NCBI GenBank assembly: GCA_949317995.1
Contig: OX439044.1
Span: 46,518,166-46,582,165 of the forward strand
From: Acholoe squamosa
Taxonomy: Eukaryota; Annelida; Polychaeta; Phyllodocida; Polynoidae
Direction of reading: 5' to 3'
Length of the DNA stretch: 64,000 bases
The translations under genes and the position numbers were made by a program. Shown in pieces: positions 10,094 through 21,559 of this stretch. Within the stretch, counting starts at the first letter, position 1; each line of letters starts with the position of its first letter. The notes under the pieces were generated by a model. The model had not been told where the DNA came from. It saw nothing but the letters and a program-made list of their open reading frames with translations, and made no database searches.

Positions 10094-13000
10094 TCACACT
10101 GGGAAGGCTCCCCCCTGGTTCTTGTGAGTAAGGAGGTTCATCTGTTGTTTGCTGAAAATGATGCGAACACAGCAGGCGGAAGCCACAGCACCGATCCCAC
10201 CTGCACACACCACATACGCCAGGACTGTACCGGTGAAAGCCACTATGTACCCCATAAACAGGGAGAGAATCACCTGTGAGAGGAAGTAGGCTGAGTCAAG
10301 CGTGGCCATGTCTGAGGCCATGCCCCGCTGCAACATTGTAACGCCTGATGACATGTCGCAGAAGTAGGTCTGTCAGAAAGAAATTACATTTTAGTATTGG
10401 GGAATGTGACTTCAATATTCATGCAAATGATAATCTATGAAATAAGTTGGCATAAATGGATGTTTGCTTTATTGATAATAATCAGCAATTCCATAAAACA
10501 TGCAGTACCGGGTATCATAATATTTATGTCATTATTAATGGAAATGTTATACATGTAAATACACTGAGACAAAATACATATTAAGATATAGATAAAAAGA
10601 GATAAATCCTCACCTCCTTGTCATCATGGTATTGGGTGACCAGCATGAAGGGTATGGTAGTCAATGTGGCATATGCGACACCCGTACAGGCCGCCATTAG
10701 GTTCACTAGTATGATACTGCGTACAAACATCATCACTGACATGGCCAGCGTAAAGCTAAACATGCCCATGAAGTAAACCATGCGCAGTCCATAGCGCTCC
10801 ACTAGTCGCTCCACACAGAAGGCATATAAGGCTGATGTGATGCAATGGAACAGCAAGCCCCAACTTCCCATACGAACACCTTCATCATAAAGTGCTCTCT
10901 CTGGGGAATCTTCAGGAGCATTAGGGTTGCCCCCATAGACCGCTTGTCCTACAAAGTCTGTGAAGAACAGGTTGAAGCCCATCACGGCTGTCCAGCTACA
11001 GAAGTTGGCGAGCGCCAAGCGCTTTAGCACAAAGGGCACCTCAAATAGTGACCTTATAGGATAGGGCAGGAGAGCATAACAACGGAGGCCCAGTAGATGT
11101 AATAGGCCATCATAGTCAGTGAATGACCAGCGTGTCCAAGGAATATTGCACTGTTGTGGGGTGCACAGGATGGAAGGAGATGTACAGGCCCCTGTTAACC
11201 TTTGCTGCAAGGTTCCAGAATTTGAAGCGTCTAACAAGAGTGCACCTTCTGGCAAACTATGGTAATTTGAACCACTGGGGGCAGTGGTCATCAGCTGAGA
11301 TTGGTATTCATCATTGGCTGATTGATTACTGCCCGACTCATACCCAGGGTCCTGTACCCCTCCTCCTATACCATGAATATGCAATTCCTTTTGATGCACT
11401 AGTGCTCGATGAATCTGATCAAGTTTACTTTTTATCTTCTCCTGACGTTTCCCCTGTACTGGTGAGTCGGAAGAATCTGAATGCGGGGAGGAGTCGGTTG
11501 GGTATTCACTCGCTACAAGCAGTGTGGTACATAGCGTTATTGAAAATAGGATTATTAGAACTGAGAATGCTGACTGCTCCTGGCCTCCAAAGTAGTTTCC
11601 TATAGAGCTGTCACTCCAGTCTAGGGCGGTGATGAGGTATCCTATACAGCCACCTATACTCACCATGAATGAATATACCATGAAGCAACGGTCCTGCTGA
11701 GACGTATTACGGCAGGCATCGGAAAGCAGCGCCTCGCACGGTGTAAGACAGGCTTGACTGGTAAAATCAAGCAGGACTGCCCCAATGATCAGCATCCAAA
11801 TGCCGAGTGTCTTAGTGTATTGAGTCCTTCCAAAGGTGTAAATACTGAGCAGTTCACCATACGGGATAATCAGCAGCGAGAAGATGAGAACCAACCCGAG
11901 CCCAAATATGAATGGCCGTCTTCTTCCATAGCGACTCTCACACCTGTGATGTTTGAAAAGATATCTTGATTAGGTGATCATGTTCATAACACAATTTGTC
12001 CATTTGTTCATTGGCATTGCTATCATTAGCAAAAAATGTATATACCGTAATCTCCCGCGTATAAGACGCGTCCTCTACGCCAAACAAAATGCTGGGGAGT
12101 CTTATAGCTTTCTCTCAAGTTGGGGGTGTGTCTTATATGCGGGGTTTTCCAACATCTCATTTGGGAAAATGCGCCGATGACAGCTTGAACTCATATAGCC
12201 AGCAGCGCGGCAGACCGGGAGGTGTCGACGGGCGCTCGGCGGGGAATACACCGACTGTGTGCCGATGACAGCTTGAACTCATATAGCCAGCACCGCGGCA
12301 GACCGGTCGCTGTAGATTTGCTCGGCGGGTTTGACGCCGACCGTGTGCCGATGACAGCTTGAACTCATATAGCCAGCAGCGCGGCAGACCGGGAGGTGTC
12401 GACGGGCGCACGGCGGGAAATACACCGACCGTGTGCCGATGACAGCATAGACTCAACAGGTTGACAATGCGGTGTGGCTTGCCGGGGTGTAGGGAACACG
12501 TGGGCCGATGACAGCATCGACTCATAGCGCTAGCGCTGCGGCAGACCGGGGAATGGTCCGCACGCCTGCCGGGGTGTAGGGACGCATGGGCCGACGACAG
12601 CATAGACTCAACAGATTGACACTATAGACAAAGCGGCGTGGCTTGCCGGGGTGTAGGGAACGCATGGGCCAATGACAGCATAGACTTAAATATTTCTTTT
12701 AATTTTTTGGGGGGGAGGGGTGGGGGGTGCGTCTTATACACGAACCCCCCCCCTGCTGAGTTGGGGGGCGTCTTGTACGGTTTTTTTTTACAAATCGATT
12801 CAGGGGGGTTGGATGCGTCCTCTACGCGAACCAGCCTACCGTGAGTTGGGGGAGCGTCTTCTACGCGCACCGCGTCTTCTACGCGGGAGATTACGGTAAA
12901 TGCATGTTTATTGGGTATAGGATCTGTATTTTTTAGATACTACCGTATTTCAGCATAACCCTACATAAAATGCGCAACTGCGGTGAGATGGTGATGTTTA

Positions 13001-13330
13001 AACTTCATGTAAATAGCATCAATACATTTTACAAACCAAAGCTTAAGTTTGCTTTTGAAAATGGAAAAGAAAGTTCACACATTACCTATCACTGGCCCTT
13101 CCAATGACTGGTACAAAGAAGAAGCCTATAAGGGGTCCTATGCCCAGGATAACGCTCATGTGGGCCTCCTCTATCCCTGATTTCAGCAGCATAGGTGGGA
13201 TGTAGGTAAAGGCTGCACTGGCACAGAACTCCAGCCCACAGACTACAGTATTAAGGAGCAGAAGCTGGGCTAGAGACAGGTGCTGGAGGACAGAGGTCCC
13301 TGGGCGGTTCAGTGAAGTATTCCCCGCCAT
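10094..13330 (-). CDS. SLC45A3-like: SLC45A3-like MFS transporter, three exons, 616 aa
   Basis: Exons on the minus strand are 13330-13086, 11943-10614 and 10369-10094. The GT-AG junctions have phases 2 and 0, giving 1851 nt. Exon 1 carries the first two membrane segments (FTYIPPMLLKSGIEE, ILGIGPLIGFFFVP) and ends in the MFS loop motif GRASDR. Exon 2 opens with RYGRRRPFIF (residues 86-95), the signature loop of the SLC45 family, then LLDF, TPCEALLSDACR, GGCIGYL and a Ser-rich central loop. After that come CSWTAVMGFNLFFTDFVG and YDEGVRMGSWGL. The last exon has the final two membrane segments (ATLDSAYFLSQV, SLFMGYIV). The order and motifs follow SLC45A3 (human about 550 aa); this one has a longer loop. 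The family includes proton-coupled sugar transporters; the substrate here is inferred from family only. A plausible 5' UTR exon edge lies at about 13358. Confidence 0.9.
12045..12896. mobile_element. CCGTAAT-family MITE, long copy with minisatellite
   Basis: It lies in intron 1 of the transporter (11944-13085). It starts CCGTAATCTCCCGCG and ends CGCGGGAGATTACGG, with TA on both sides (12043-44, 12897-98). It is 852 bp against about 232 bp for most copies because a minisatellite fills its centre. Confidence 0.88.
12165..12695. repeat. Minisatellite, about 86-bp units, inside the MITE
   Basis: Seven units each start GGCCGATGACAGC or GTGCCGATGACAGC, at roughly 12168, 12260, 12346, 12434, 12503, 12589 and 12667. 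Spacing is 69-92 bp. The first three share 'ttgaactcatatagccagca' and a GC-rich second half; the later ones share 'ttgccggggtgtaggga'. The pattern looks like two unit subtypes. Confidence 0.8.
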
Positions 13331-13359
13331 AGTGATAACGGTGACTTACTCCACACACT

Positions 13360-14080
13360 GTAATGTACTACTCAATGGGCACAAATCCTCAGCCATGGTA
13401 ATCTACATCCTTTCAAGGAGACCTTTGGTGGCCATTTGGGCGTTGATTTGTAGACTCTGAAGTTTTCCATTCCTCTGCATTTCTTTCCTGAAAGAGAAAG
13501 AAGAGGATGTTTAGAGCATAGAGTATTTACGGTGTGTGGAAGAATTAAGATCAAAGTTTGCCTGTTACTTTAGCGGACAAAAAGCAAACTTCTAAGATTC
13601 ACTCTACAGTTGAGTAGCATTGTTATTATTCGTGGTAATGACCGTGACTTTCATAATGAAGAACAATGTATGAAAAAAAACTAACCAAACCAACATATTA
13701 CAAGACTGTTAGTGTAAAGCAATTGGCGTAGGACAGAGTAAGTGTGTAGGCCCCTTCATAGTATTGTTCAAAGTGAATGTTCTCTTTCTCTTTCTTTTTA
13801 AAAATCTTACATCGGTCATTCAGTCAAGGTAACTTCAATGGTGGTGCGGCAGGAGTAGTCCCCCCCCCCACCTCCCGACAATCAAAACACATACGTGTAC
13901 GTGATACTAATTCAATATTTTGCATGTATATGTCTCTCAGGAGGCCCCTCATGGAGGAGGTACCTTTTAGACTGTATATACCGGTATATATCGTACTTTG
14001 ATACATGGAGTACATCTCTACAAGTACTAGACACACTGTGTGGCTGTATTGTACCACCTGAAGGCCATATGTTGACTGTA
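13360..14080. other. 5' flank of the SLC45A3-like gene, no gene seen
   Basis: Upstream of the minus-strand start codon. It probably contains the transporter promoter and a 5' UTR exon, but I see no TATA box or clear first exon. A C-run occurs at 13860-13870. Confidence 0.35.
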
Positions 14081-14082
14081 GT

Positions 14083-14083
14083 G

Positions 14084-14157
<74 letters not shown>
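14083..14157. repeat. (TA)n microsatellite
   Basis: About 37 uninterrupted TA dinucleotides. Confidence 0.95.
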
Positions 14158-14159
<2 letters not shown>

Positions 14160-14992
14160 ACTCTTTACCATCTGTCTCTTAGTCCACCTGTTATCAATCA
14201 ATACCTCCTACACCTGCTACTCTCCAGTTTAATTTTACACTTAAAACAATCTACCCTGTTGTCATAGATACCAATATACACCAGATATTGTCGTGTAGGG
14301 GGTACCAGAGAGCTCAATGAATATGTACGCATGACACTCAAAACAAGCATTGAATGTATAAGAGAGAAGTAGAAATATTCAAACCAGTTCTGTCTTATGT
14401 TACCCTGCTATAAATGTATAACCATGTATAAGCCATGGGTGGCTGATAAACAAGCCAAAGACCGCCTGTCACTTATGCGATGTCCCCAATATGGGGACAC
14501 AGCTTATACGTGGGACTATTATATGTATATTAAACTTCCAGTCCCTATACTAGGCTATAGATATGGCTCACAGCCTTATCCTAGAATCGGTTGCGGCTTA
14601 TACGTTTCACAGTACATACCTTGCCAGTGGGTTAGTAAAGGACTGTTGGGAACTCCCACTTCCTGGCTGATAAGAAGTACCGGTACTTCCCAAGTGTTCC
14701 CCCAATAAAAGACTTGACACAGTGAGACCCTGACAGACACTGTATTGTATACGTCTGGCTTACATTCTGGGATTGTCCTAGTGGAAGAATATAAGGAGGT
14801 TAACTCATCATCTCCCATGACAATGCGGGTCATCATACATACAGGGGATCATAAATGTGTGTGCAATATATGAGGCCTGCCTCGCCCATCTAATGTCACA
14901 ACGTCAAAAGATAGACCCTGAATGCAATAAGTGAAATTGTACAAGATGGATAAAAAAGACATTACAATGAGACAAATATCCTATCATAAAGA
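14160..14992. other. Intergenic DNA, nothing recognised
   Basis: Several short phrases such as 'gcttatacg' recur here but do not form a bounded element. No coding exon is apparent. Confidence 0.35.
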
Positions 14993-14998
14993 CACTTT

Positions 14999-15090
14999 CA
15001 GGATTGCCAACTCTCACGCAATTGGCCGTACTGTTTACAGCACCATCCTCTACTGGGGTGTGTGCCAATGCGTGAGAGTTGGCAACCCTG
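14999..15090. mobile_element. 92-bp MITE with 6-bp CACTTT duplication
   Basis: The arms CAGGATTGCCAACTCTCACG and CGTGAGAGTTGGCAACCCTG pair almost fully and surround a short loop. CACTTT is duplicated at 14993-14998 and 15091-15096. This is a minimal fold-back element with the same target length as the CAGGGATG family. Confidence 0.85.
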
Positions 15091-15099
15091 CACTTTTTT

Positions 15100-15757
15100 T
15101 GGAAAGCTGGAATTGCACAGAGAGTATGCTGCTTGTAGGCATCCTTTTTTGAGGGGGAGGAGGATGGGCTAGGGCATTTTAGGGTGGCTTATACGTGAGG
15201 TATGATATAATTGATTCACATAAATGCTCCCCATGGTCGAAACGCTGACCATATTAACACAGGGTATTAGCTCATATCAACTCATCATATAACATTCATG
15301 TATCTACTCTACGGTGAATTTGACCAAATAAAATTTATGGTCAGAAGTTGACATATTCATTCAAGGTGTTTAGACTAATTGGAATATTGGTGGTGCATAG
15401 GACCTTTTCAAAATTATGGTATGCAAAATGCGGCTTAAACACGAGGCCATATGGTATCTATCAGTATCATGCACGCCAGTATGGAGTAAATGCCACTATC
15501 ATACATGGCACCATTATGCCATCCCATAGTAACACCGTGACCCAAATAGTCCCCGTGAGGGATCTCGTGCCAACAAGGTCGTCCCAGGGTCACTGTTAAG
15601 TTTACACACACTTCTGACTAATCAAATCATTAAGACCATAATACGTACACTTTGATCTCAGTTTCCGTTGCTTCTGATGTGGGGATTAATTGTTTTAGCT
15701 TTGATGATGGAAGCTAATACAAAGGGGAGGCATTCCTCCATCATGAGAGCAGACATT
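15100..15757. other. Intergenic DNA, no gene seen
   Basis: Contains a short hairpin ATGGTCGAAACGCTGACCAT at about 15233. Nothing else is recognised. Confidence 0.35.
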
Positions 15758-15922
15758 GCAGCGGCGGATCCAGGATTTTGGAAAGGAGGGGGCGCGCCCC
15801 TTGTTTAAGACCAACATGTTGGCTGAATTTGGGGGTATAAAGGGCAAATAAATTCTCAACTACTGGCGAAAAGGAGGGGGCGCGCGCGCCCCTGTGCCCT
15901 CCCCCGTCTAAATCTGCCACTG
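15758..15922. mobile_element. hAT-like MITE, CAGCGGCGGATCC type
   Basis: It starts CAGCGGCGGATCCAGGATTT and ends TCTAAATCTGCCACTG, with two ggggcgcgc blocks inside. It belongs with the element at 8771. Confidence 0.6.
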
Positions 15923-17534
15923 TGACATGGGGTGAGGGATGCTTTGGCATCCTTACCGAGTAAATGGTAGAAACTTGCTGATGAGCTTATAATGCTTTGG
16001 AAACTATTAGCAGAACGAAGAGAGCAAAATAACTTCAGTGTTCCCATCATGGACGAAGAGTTCCACCCTAGGCCAGTTTTTTTTTTTTTTTTTTAATTTT
16101 TTTTTTTAAATTTACCCAGAATACCCTGCTCTGGTGTCGGGGGCTAAACCCTATAGTGGATTGTCCGATGGACCTGGCCCGGCCCGCTGGCCATTGCTGG
16201 AGCTTGTTACCAGTGAGCTCTATAGATCAGAGCTATCAGATGGGTACCAGTTACGCCCCCCCCCAGTGAATAGTTGGGATTAATCTCACTAGGTTGGTAT
16301 AGTTGAGTCATTACAAAGCCTAGTTTCAGGGAATGGGGGGTAGCTTCTGGCCTTCTCATTCCTACAGCATAATACCAGTTATCCAATGATGGATATAATA
16401 CCTGTCCACAAGTGTGAGCACCAGTACCTGTACATGTTTAACTCCATGTATGTTACATGACAGGACCATTAGACATCTGCTACTGTTGGGGCATTACCAG
16501 GTTCTCTAGTCGATAAGAAATCAATGAGACATTTTACTGCACCAGGTGTATAGAAGCACTTGTTGTCCCTTTTTAGGGTCAATCTACATCTGGTAAGTAC
16601 AGGTCCCTGGCAGGTACTTCAAGTAGGTACGGGAATATGTGTATAGACATAGGGCTTTTAAGTATTATTCTTAGACACATAGAGAAACACAGGTAGAAAG
16701 TAAGTATCTTAGAACTGCGGCTTATAAATACGTGAATCGAAGGCCTACGGTACTACCCCTTAGTTATAGAACTCCAAAAAACAAGGGATGTGTCTTTAAT
16801 ATAGGCAGGGTACATTAGATAAGTAGCAAACTGCCACAAAACACGGGATCCCCACATCATGGGACTGCCTCATTAGTTTACAGACGTTCAGTCTTTTCTT
16901 TCTCAGTCTGGAGAGGTATTTAAAAGCTGCTTGTCCAAAACAGCTTTTACTTAAGTTGGGGAGCCCCAGGATCACCCCGACCCTGGTGGTAACGGCTGGT
17001 CCGACAAGATTCAGTCTCACGGTACATCCAGGGACCAATCAAAAGTCTTGCTGCTGGTCACGTGCCAAGCCCCTAGCTCCGCCATTGTCTTAGTGTAATA
17101 CGCTTAATGTGACGTAATTATGACGTAATTACTTATTAGGCGCTGCTCGTGGGCACAAAAGGACTGCATTATGTGACATTAGAGCGGTTAATGCCACTCG
17201 ACACCATTTATATTCTATCCAATCCCTGGTTGGCAAGGGACTGAGAGAACCATGGAGAATGGTGCCAGCGTCTGAATATTGATACACTGGGATGGTGTAG
17301 ATATAAAGTTACATCACATGAGGCGTACTAAGGAGATGCATTATATAATATCTATCTCATTGTGGACACAAGCCGCATAATAGAATCCCTAAACTTGCTG
17401 AAAATTTAGAAATTCAATGTGATAATTTATCATAAGTTGGCCATGGACCCTATTTTATATTGTCGGTTTATGTTCATAAATACCGGTAGTTACATGTGTG
17501 TGATGCAGAAACTCAGTTTCACAACTACATTCAT
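15923..17534. other. Intergenic DNA, no gene seen
   Basis: Holds a long T-run (16079-16094) and C-runs. At 17105-17135 the word TGACGTAATTA occurs twice in tandem. No gene or bounded element is recognised. Confidence 0.35.
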
Positions 17535-17536
17535 AA

Positions 17537-17816
17537 GGCCACACCAAAAAAATAAGTTAGTCTACGGATTTTCGTTTTGAAAAAATAGTGCGAGCGAGCG
17601 AAATTTTTTAAGAATTTTTTGTTGTCCAATGGATTTCATCCTTGAAAAATGAGGCGCGAGCAAAGTTTTTATTTTTTCTAAATTTTGCCAAACACTACAA
17701 AGAGAAAGTGAGGCGAGCGAAATCCGTCGACAAGATTTTTTCAAAGAAAAAAAATTGCATTCTTGAAAATATGAAGAGGGAAATCCGTAGACCAACTTAT
17801 CTTTTTGGTGTGGCCT
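17537..17816. mobile_element. MITE, GGCCACACC ends, copy 1
   Basis: The ends read GGCCACACCAAAAAAATAAG and TATCTTTTTGGTGTGGCC, and the inverted repeat continues through a GTCTACGGATTT / AAATCCGTAGAC pair. The interior repeats 'gcgagcgaaa'. Related copies are at about 23930-24140 and 30546-30987. Confidence 0.75.
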
Positions 17817-17819
17817 AAA

Positions 17820-19650
17820 GAGTCTTTATCTTGGTATGCAAAAGTAAATTCCATACATTGTGTCTAAAAAGAGGGCCATTTTACCTCTGTCACCATGGTT
17901 CAGACACGATTGAACCAGGATTTATCTTTTTTGAATTATATAAATTTTCAATCTCTAGATAACCTGGTACTTTACAATTTAGAATGGGCTGTTCTTATAA
18001 AAACAACACTGCCGTGGCTCCGATTCGTGGATCTAATGAAATGCTCTTTCCCTCTATCACTCTAATACTGAATCAGTCATGGACAAGAATATAATAAGAC
18101 TCGTTATTTTCTCCCATTCACTGAAGTCATTTGGGTATAATTGAAAATTAAATAATCTGGAATTAATTATCCGCAATATTGGAGACGACACTGTTGGCGG
18201 CGCTTTTGTATTCGGCATTTCTAAAGGACGCCTTTGACAATCCAACAGGCCCAATACCATACCCATTTTCAAAAAGTTGGCAATATAGTGCCTCAAAATA
18301 AGCATTTATAATTGTAACTGCACCTACACTACAGAATGATGTTATAGGAAGAGAAATGGGGAAAAAAGAATACGCCGTACCTGGGATAATACTGTTGTAT
18401 AATTTACATTAATTACATCAAAATGAAAGTGAAACAACACACTCTCATCTGCAATGTGGTTTGATTAATATACATGTAGAATGTAAACACCAACTTTTCT
18501 TTTACCCTAAATGTAGCAATAGCATCTCATTTTGTTCGTCAAAAAACCTGCTGGCACCTATATTACACATTTAATATTTCCTAACAACACTTTCCAATAC
18601 AAAGCACTGTAACGCACAACACTCATAGCATCAGTTGTTGTGCCCAACATAGAGTTTACAGTAATGGAATACACCCTCTAATCCCCGAGTGGATTAGCCC
18701 CAATGAGCAGTGTACCCGGGTAAGAGCTGCTCAATTACATCCTCCTCTGGATTCCTCTAATGTCAGACCCTGGACACATGTGTGGAGTCATGCAATATGG
18801 ATGATTTACATGGGGTAATGTGGATCATCCTTTCTGCCTAGTTGCTTACACTGGAAATGAAGGGGATTAATGCCAGGATTGTATGATCAACCAAATAGAA
18901 AGGATGTATTAACACGAGGTACCCATTTTGTTTGGCCAGTCAGAGACAATACTGAAAGCCCTATACACCACACACAGATAGATAGCCTAGGGTAGATGGC
19001 CCATGGATACTCACAGCCTGAATCGTCTTACAGTCACGTGAACACATAGACCTATGACACAGTGCCAAGTGCATGCTGGGACTGATAGTGGGGTGGTCTG
19101 GGTGAGTCTGGACATCCTACGTGGGCTGTACACACCCACTGGTAATATGTATTAGGGGCAGTGAGTAGAGGATGGCACATACTGGGCTCCATATTATGGT
19201 AATTTTATGTGGAATTCGGGGTGCATGGTTCCCATAGCTGAGACGATACTTCCTTGTCCACCAAATAACGTGGGGGATTTTGGTCAACCCTCTTTAGGAA
19301 ATCAAATGTATCTATCATATTCTAGCAAGAAACGAAAGGAAAACAGACAAACAAACAAAACAACAAACATGAATTCGTGCAGGAGTGATATTCATGAGTA
19401 CACTGAGCTCTAGCCCATTTACTTATGCTACCGGTACCTGGTAGTGGTGGAAAATTTCTATTTGGGAAAAAAAGTCCATTTGTCCCCTTCCATCAGTATT
19501 GGGTTCAGTAATTATTCAGTACTACAAATGCATAAATCACAGAGAGAAGTGCACTGACACTCAAAAGTGTTAGTCTCAAAGACACGTTAGAGAGCCCAAG
19601 AGGACAGAGAAACCAACTTTAATGTGTCCCTGCACATCCTCTGTTATACC
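17820..19650. other. Intergenic DNA, no gene seen
   Basis: Unremarkable AT-rich sequence without a supported exon or bounded repeat. Confidence 0.35.
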
Positions 19651-19856
19651 ACAATCAGCCAGGACGTGTGTCCAAACAACCCATGCAGAACAGCAGCCAT
19701 GTTTATATCTATAGATATGTAACTATTTATTACATTGTGTATATCGCCATAGGCATCCAGGTAGAAGCGTACAAATACAACTACAAGCTGACAGTGCACT
19801 TTCATGGTGAATGCAAACACACCGCAGAAAAAACAATGATTGCGCGAATTGTGTCG

Positions 19857-21557
19857 TCTTCAACATGCAATTGTGGGCAAGCTACATTAAGTCAGAAGAA
19901 AATGTTCTTGCTGACCATTTGTCCCGTCTAGGCTATAGGGGGGGGGGGGGGTGCCAAGAAAGAGCATGGATACATTGATTAAGAAAGACATTGTGTTGTG
20001 CTTCTCTACTTCAGATTACAAACTAAGGAAGCTTAGGCACAAACAAAGACGGTTTCAGCGATCATCAGTCTCAAAGTGCACAGCGAGGACTAGGAAGGTG
20101 CAGTTGAAGCGGTACCGTATGTTTTGCAACAAATTTGGATTGCAACAATATCCATGTACTGAGGAGCAGGCTAGTCTCTATGCAGCTTATTTGGCAAACA
20201 AACTGTCCCCTGCTTCAGTCAAAGGTTATCTTTCAGCAGTATGGATGAAACATAGGAACCTTGGATTTAAAGTGGAATCTGATAATTTTATTTTTACTTC
20301 ACTGGTAGTGACAATTAGGTCCTCAAAGACGGACTCAGCATGGCAAATCACCACATATGATAACTGTAAACCAGTGTTCAAATTCTGTCCTTTGCCCAGT
20401 ATACTATGTCAAGGAGATTATTCGTATTCAACAGCCAAGTACCACAGATTTGTTATTTCACCTGCCTAGCATGGATGGTTATAGACCATTAACAAGGAAG
20501 CAAAGTTATAGAACTACAGAGAAATTAGTGAGTCTTAATGACACATAACGAGGAGAGGCTCTACAAGGGCATATTTCCCATATTTGACCCATATTTCTAA
20601 AGCAGACACCATCCTGATACCACACATCCCTAGATGGTGTGTATGGCCCAAGTAAAATACAGCCAGAAATAATCTGTATTTATGGCTTGTAGCCTTGAGT
20701 CATAGGGCTAAAAGACACACTTATGTGACCCAAAGACTGTTTTCTAATAAGATTTTTTTTTTTCTAATAAGTAGCATACTTTTTAGGACTCTCATGCATG
20801 TACTTGTATATGTAAATGTGCACAGAAAAAGTTCTTCATGAATCCCAATCATGGACTATGACCACTTTTCACTGTGAAAAATGAAATGTATCAATAAATC
20901 CTAAAATAAACAATATTTATGCCCAAAACTTCACACACATATTCAAAGTCGCATAGGCCACACAGTGATAACAGTGGTCCTTCATATTTCAATGTAGAAA
21001 GTAAAACAATCAGACACTGTACACTGTAGGACCTGGCTATAAAACTCGGCGTGGAAGATTCTAGCACAAAAGCAAGGCAGCTAAAAGACTTTTGACTTCA
21101 TCGCCCCTCCTCGGAACATTTTCAGCTTTCAACTGTAGGCTGAAGGACTTGGCTTCATCTATTGGTCTTGACCAGTCAACAGTTACCTTAATCTCCCGCA
21201 TATAAGACGCGTCCTCTACGCCAAACAAAATGCTGGGTAGTCTTATAGCTTTCTCTCAAGTTGGGGGTGCGTCTTATACGAGGGGTATTTTTTCTATAGA
21301 AATGTACTAATCTTACAAATTTCAGCAGTAAAATGTGCGTCTTATACGCGAAAATGCTTCTCCCAAGAAGGGGGTGCGTCCTATACGCGCAACGCGTCTT
21401 CTATGCGGGACATTACGGTAGTAGCCATTCACTCAGACATGATGCTGCTACTTTCTTGCATTCAGCAGGACTATCTGCAGAGGACATCAAACTAAAATGT
21501 AACTGGAAATCATTGGTTGTATTTAGATATTTCATCCTACAGTGTTGCAGTAATTGA
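19857..21557 (+). pseudogene. DIRS-type retroelement remnant (RNase H tail plus tyrosine recombinase)
   Basis: Three disconnected coding pieces in the order used by DIRS-like retrotransposons. (a) 19857-19933, out of frame with the next piece, encodes WASYIKSEENVLADHLSRLG, the usual C-terminal end of an RNase H domain. (b) 19951-20330 encodes a core-binding domain (TEEQASLYAAYLANKLSPAS, then VTIRSSKTD with the likely first catalytic Arg/Lys region); after a frameshift, 20380-20530 continues with LCPVYYVKEI and DGYRPLTRK. (c) 21419-21557 has HSLRHDAATFLHSAGL and NWKS, the HxxR box and downstream Trp of tyrosine recombinases, ending near the expected Tyr. About 890 bp of other sequence separates (b) from (c), including a MITE. 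It is clearly non-functional. Confidence 0.75.
21186..21418. mobile_element. CCGTAAT-family MITE inside the DIRS remnant
   Basis: It starts CCTTAATCTCCCGCATATAA and ends ATGCGGGACATTACGG, with TA on both sides. It abuts the recombinase C-terminal fragment directly, so it landed in or next to the decaying element. Confidence 0.85.
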
Positions 21558-21559
21558 GT

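Noticed and set aside
10845-11605. Plus-strand frames at 10845 and 11123
   Set aside because: They are antisense shadows of exon 2 of the SLC45A3-like gene.
12157-12603. 148-codon minus-strand frame with repeated HTVGVFPA-type peptide
   Set aside because: It follows the 86-bp minisatellite inside a MITE and changes frame with the units.
13824-14201. 125-codon minus-strand frame with a long Ile-Tyr repeat
   Set aside because: It is a translated TA microsatellite.
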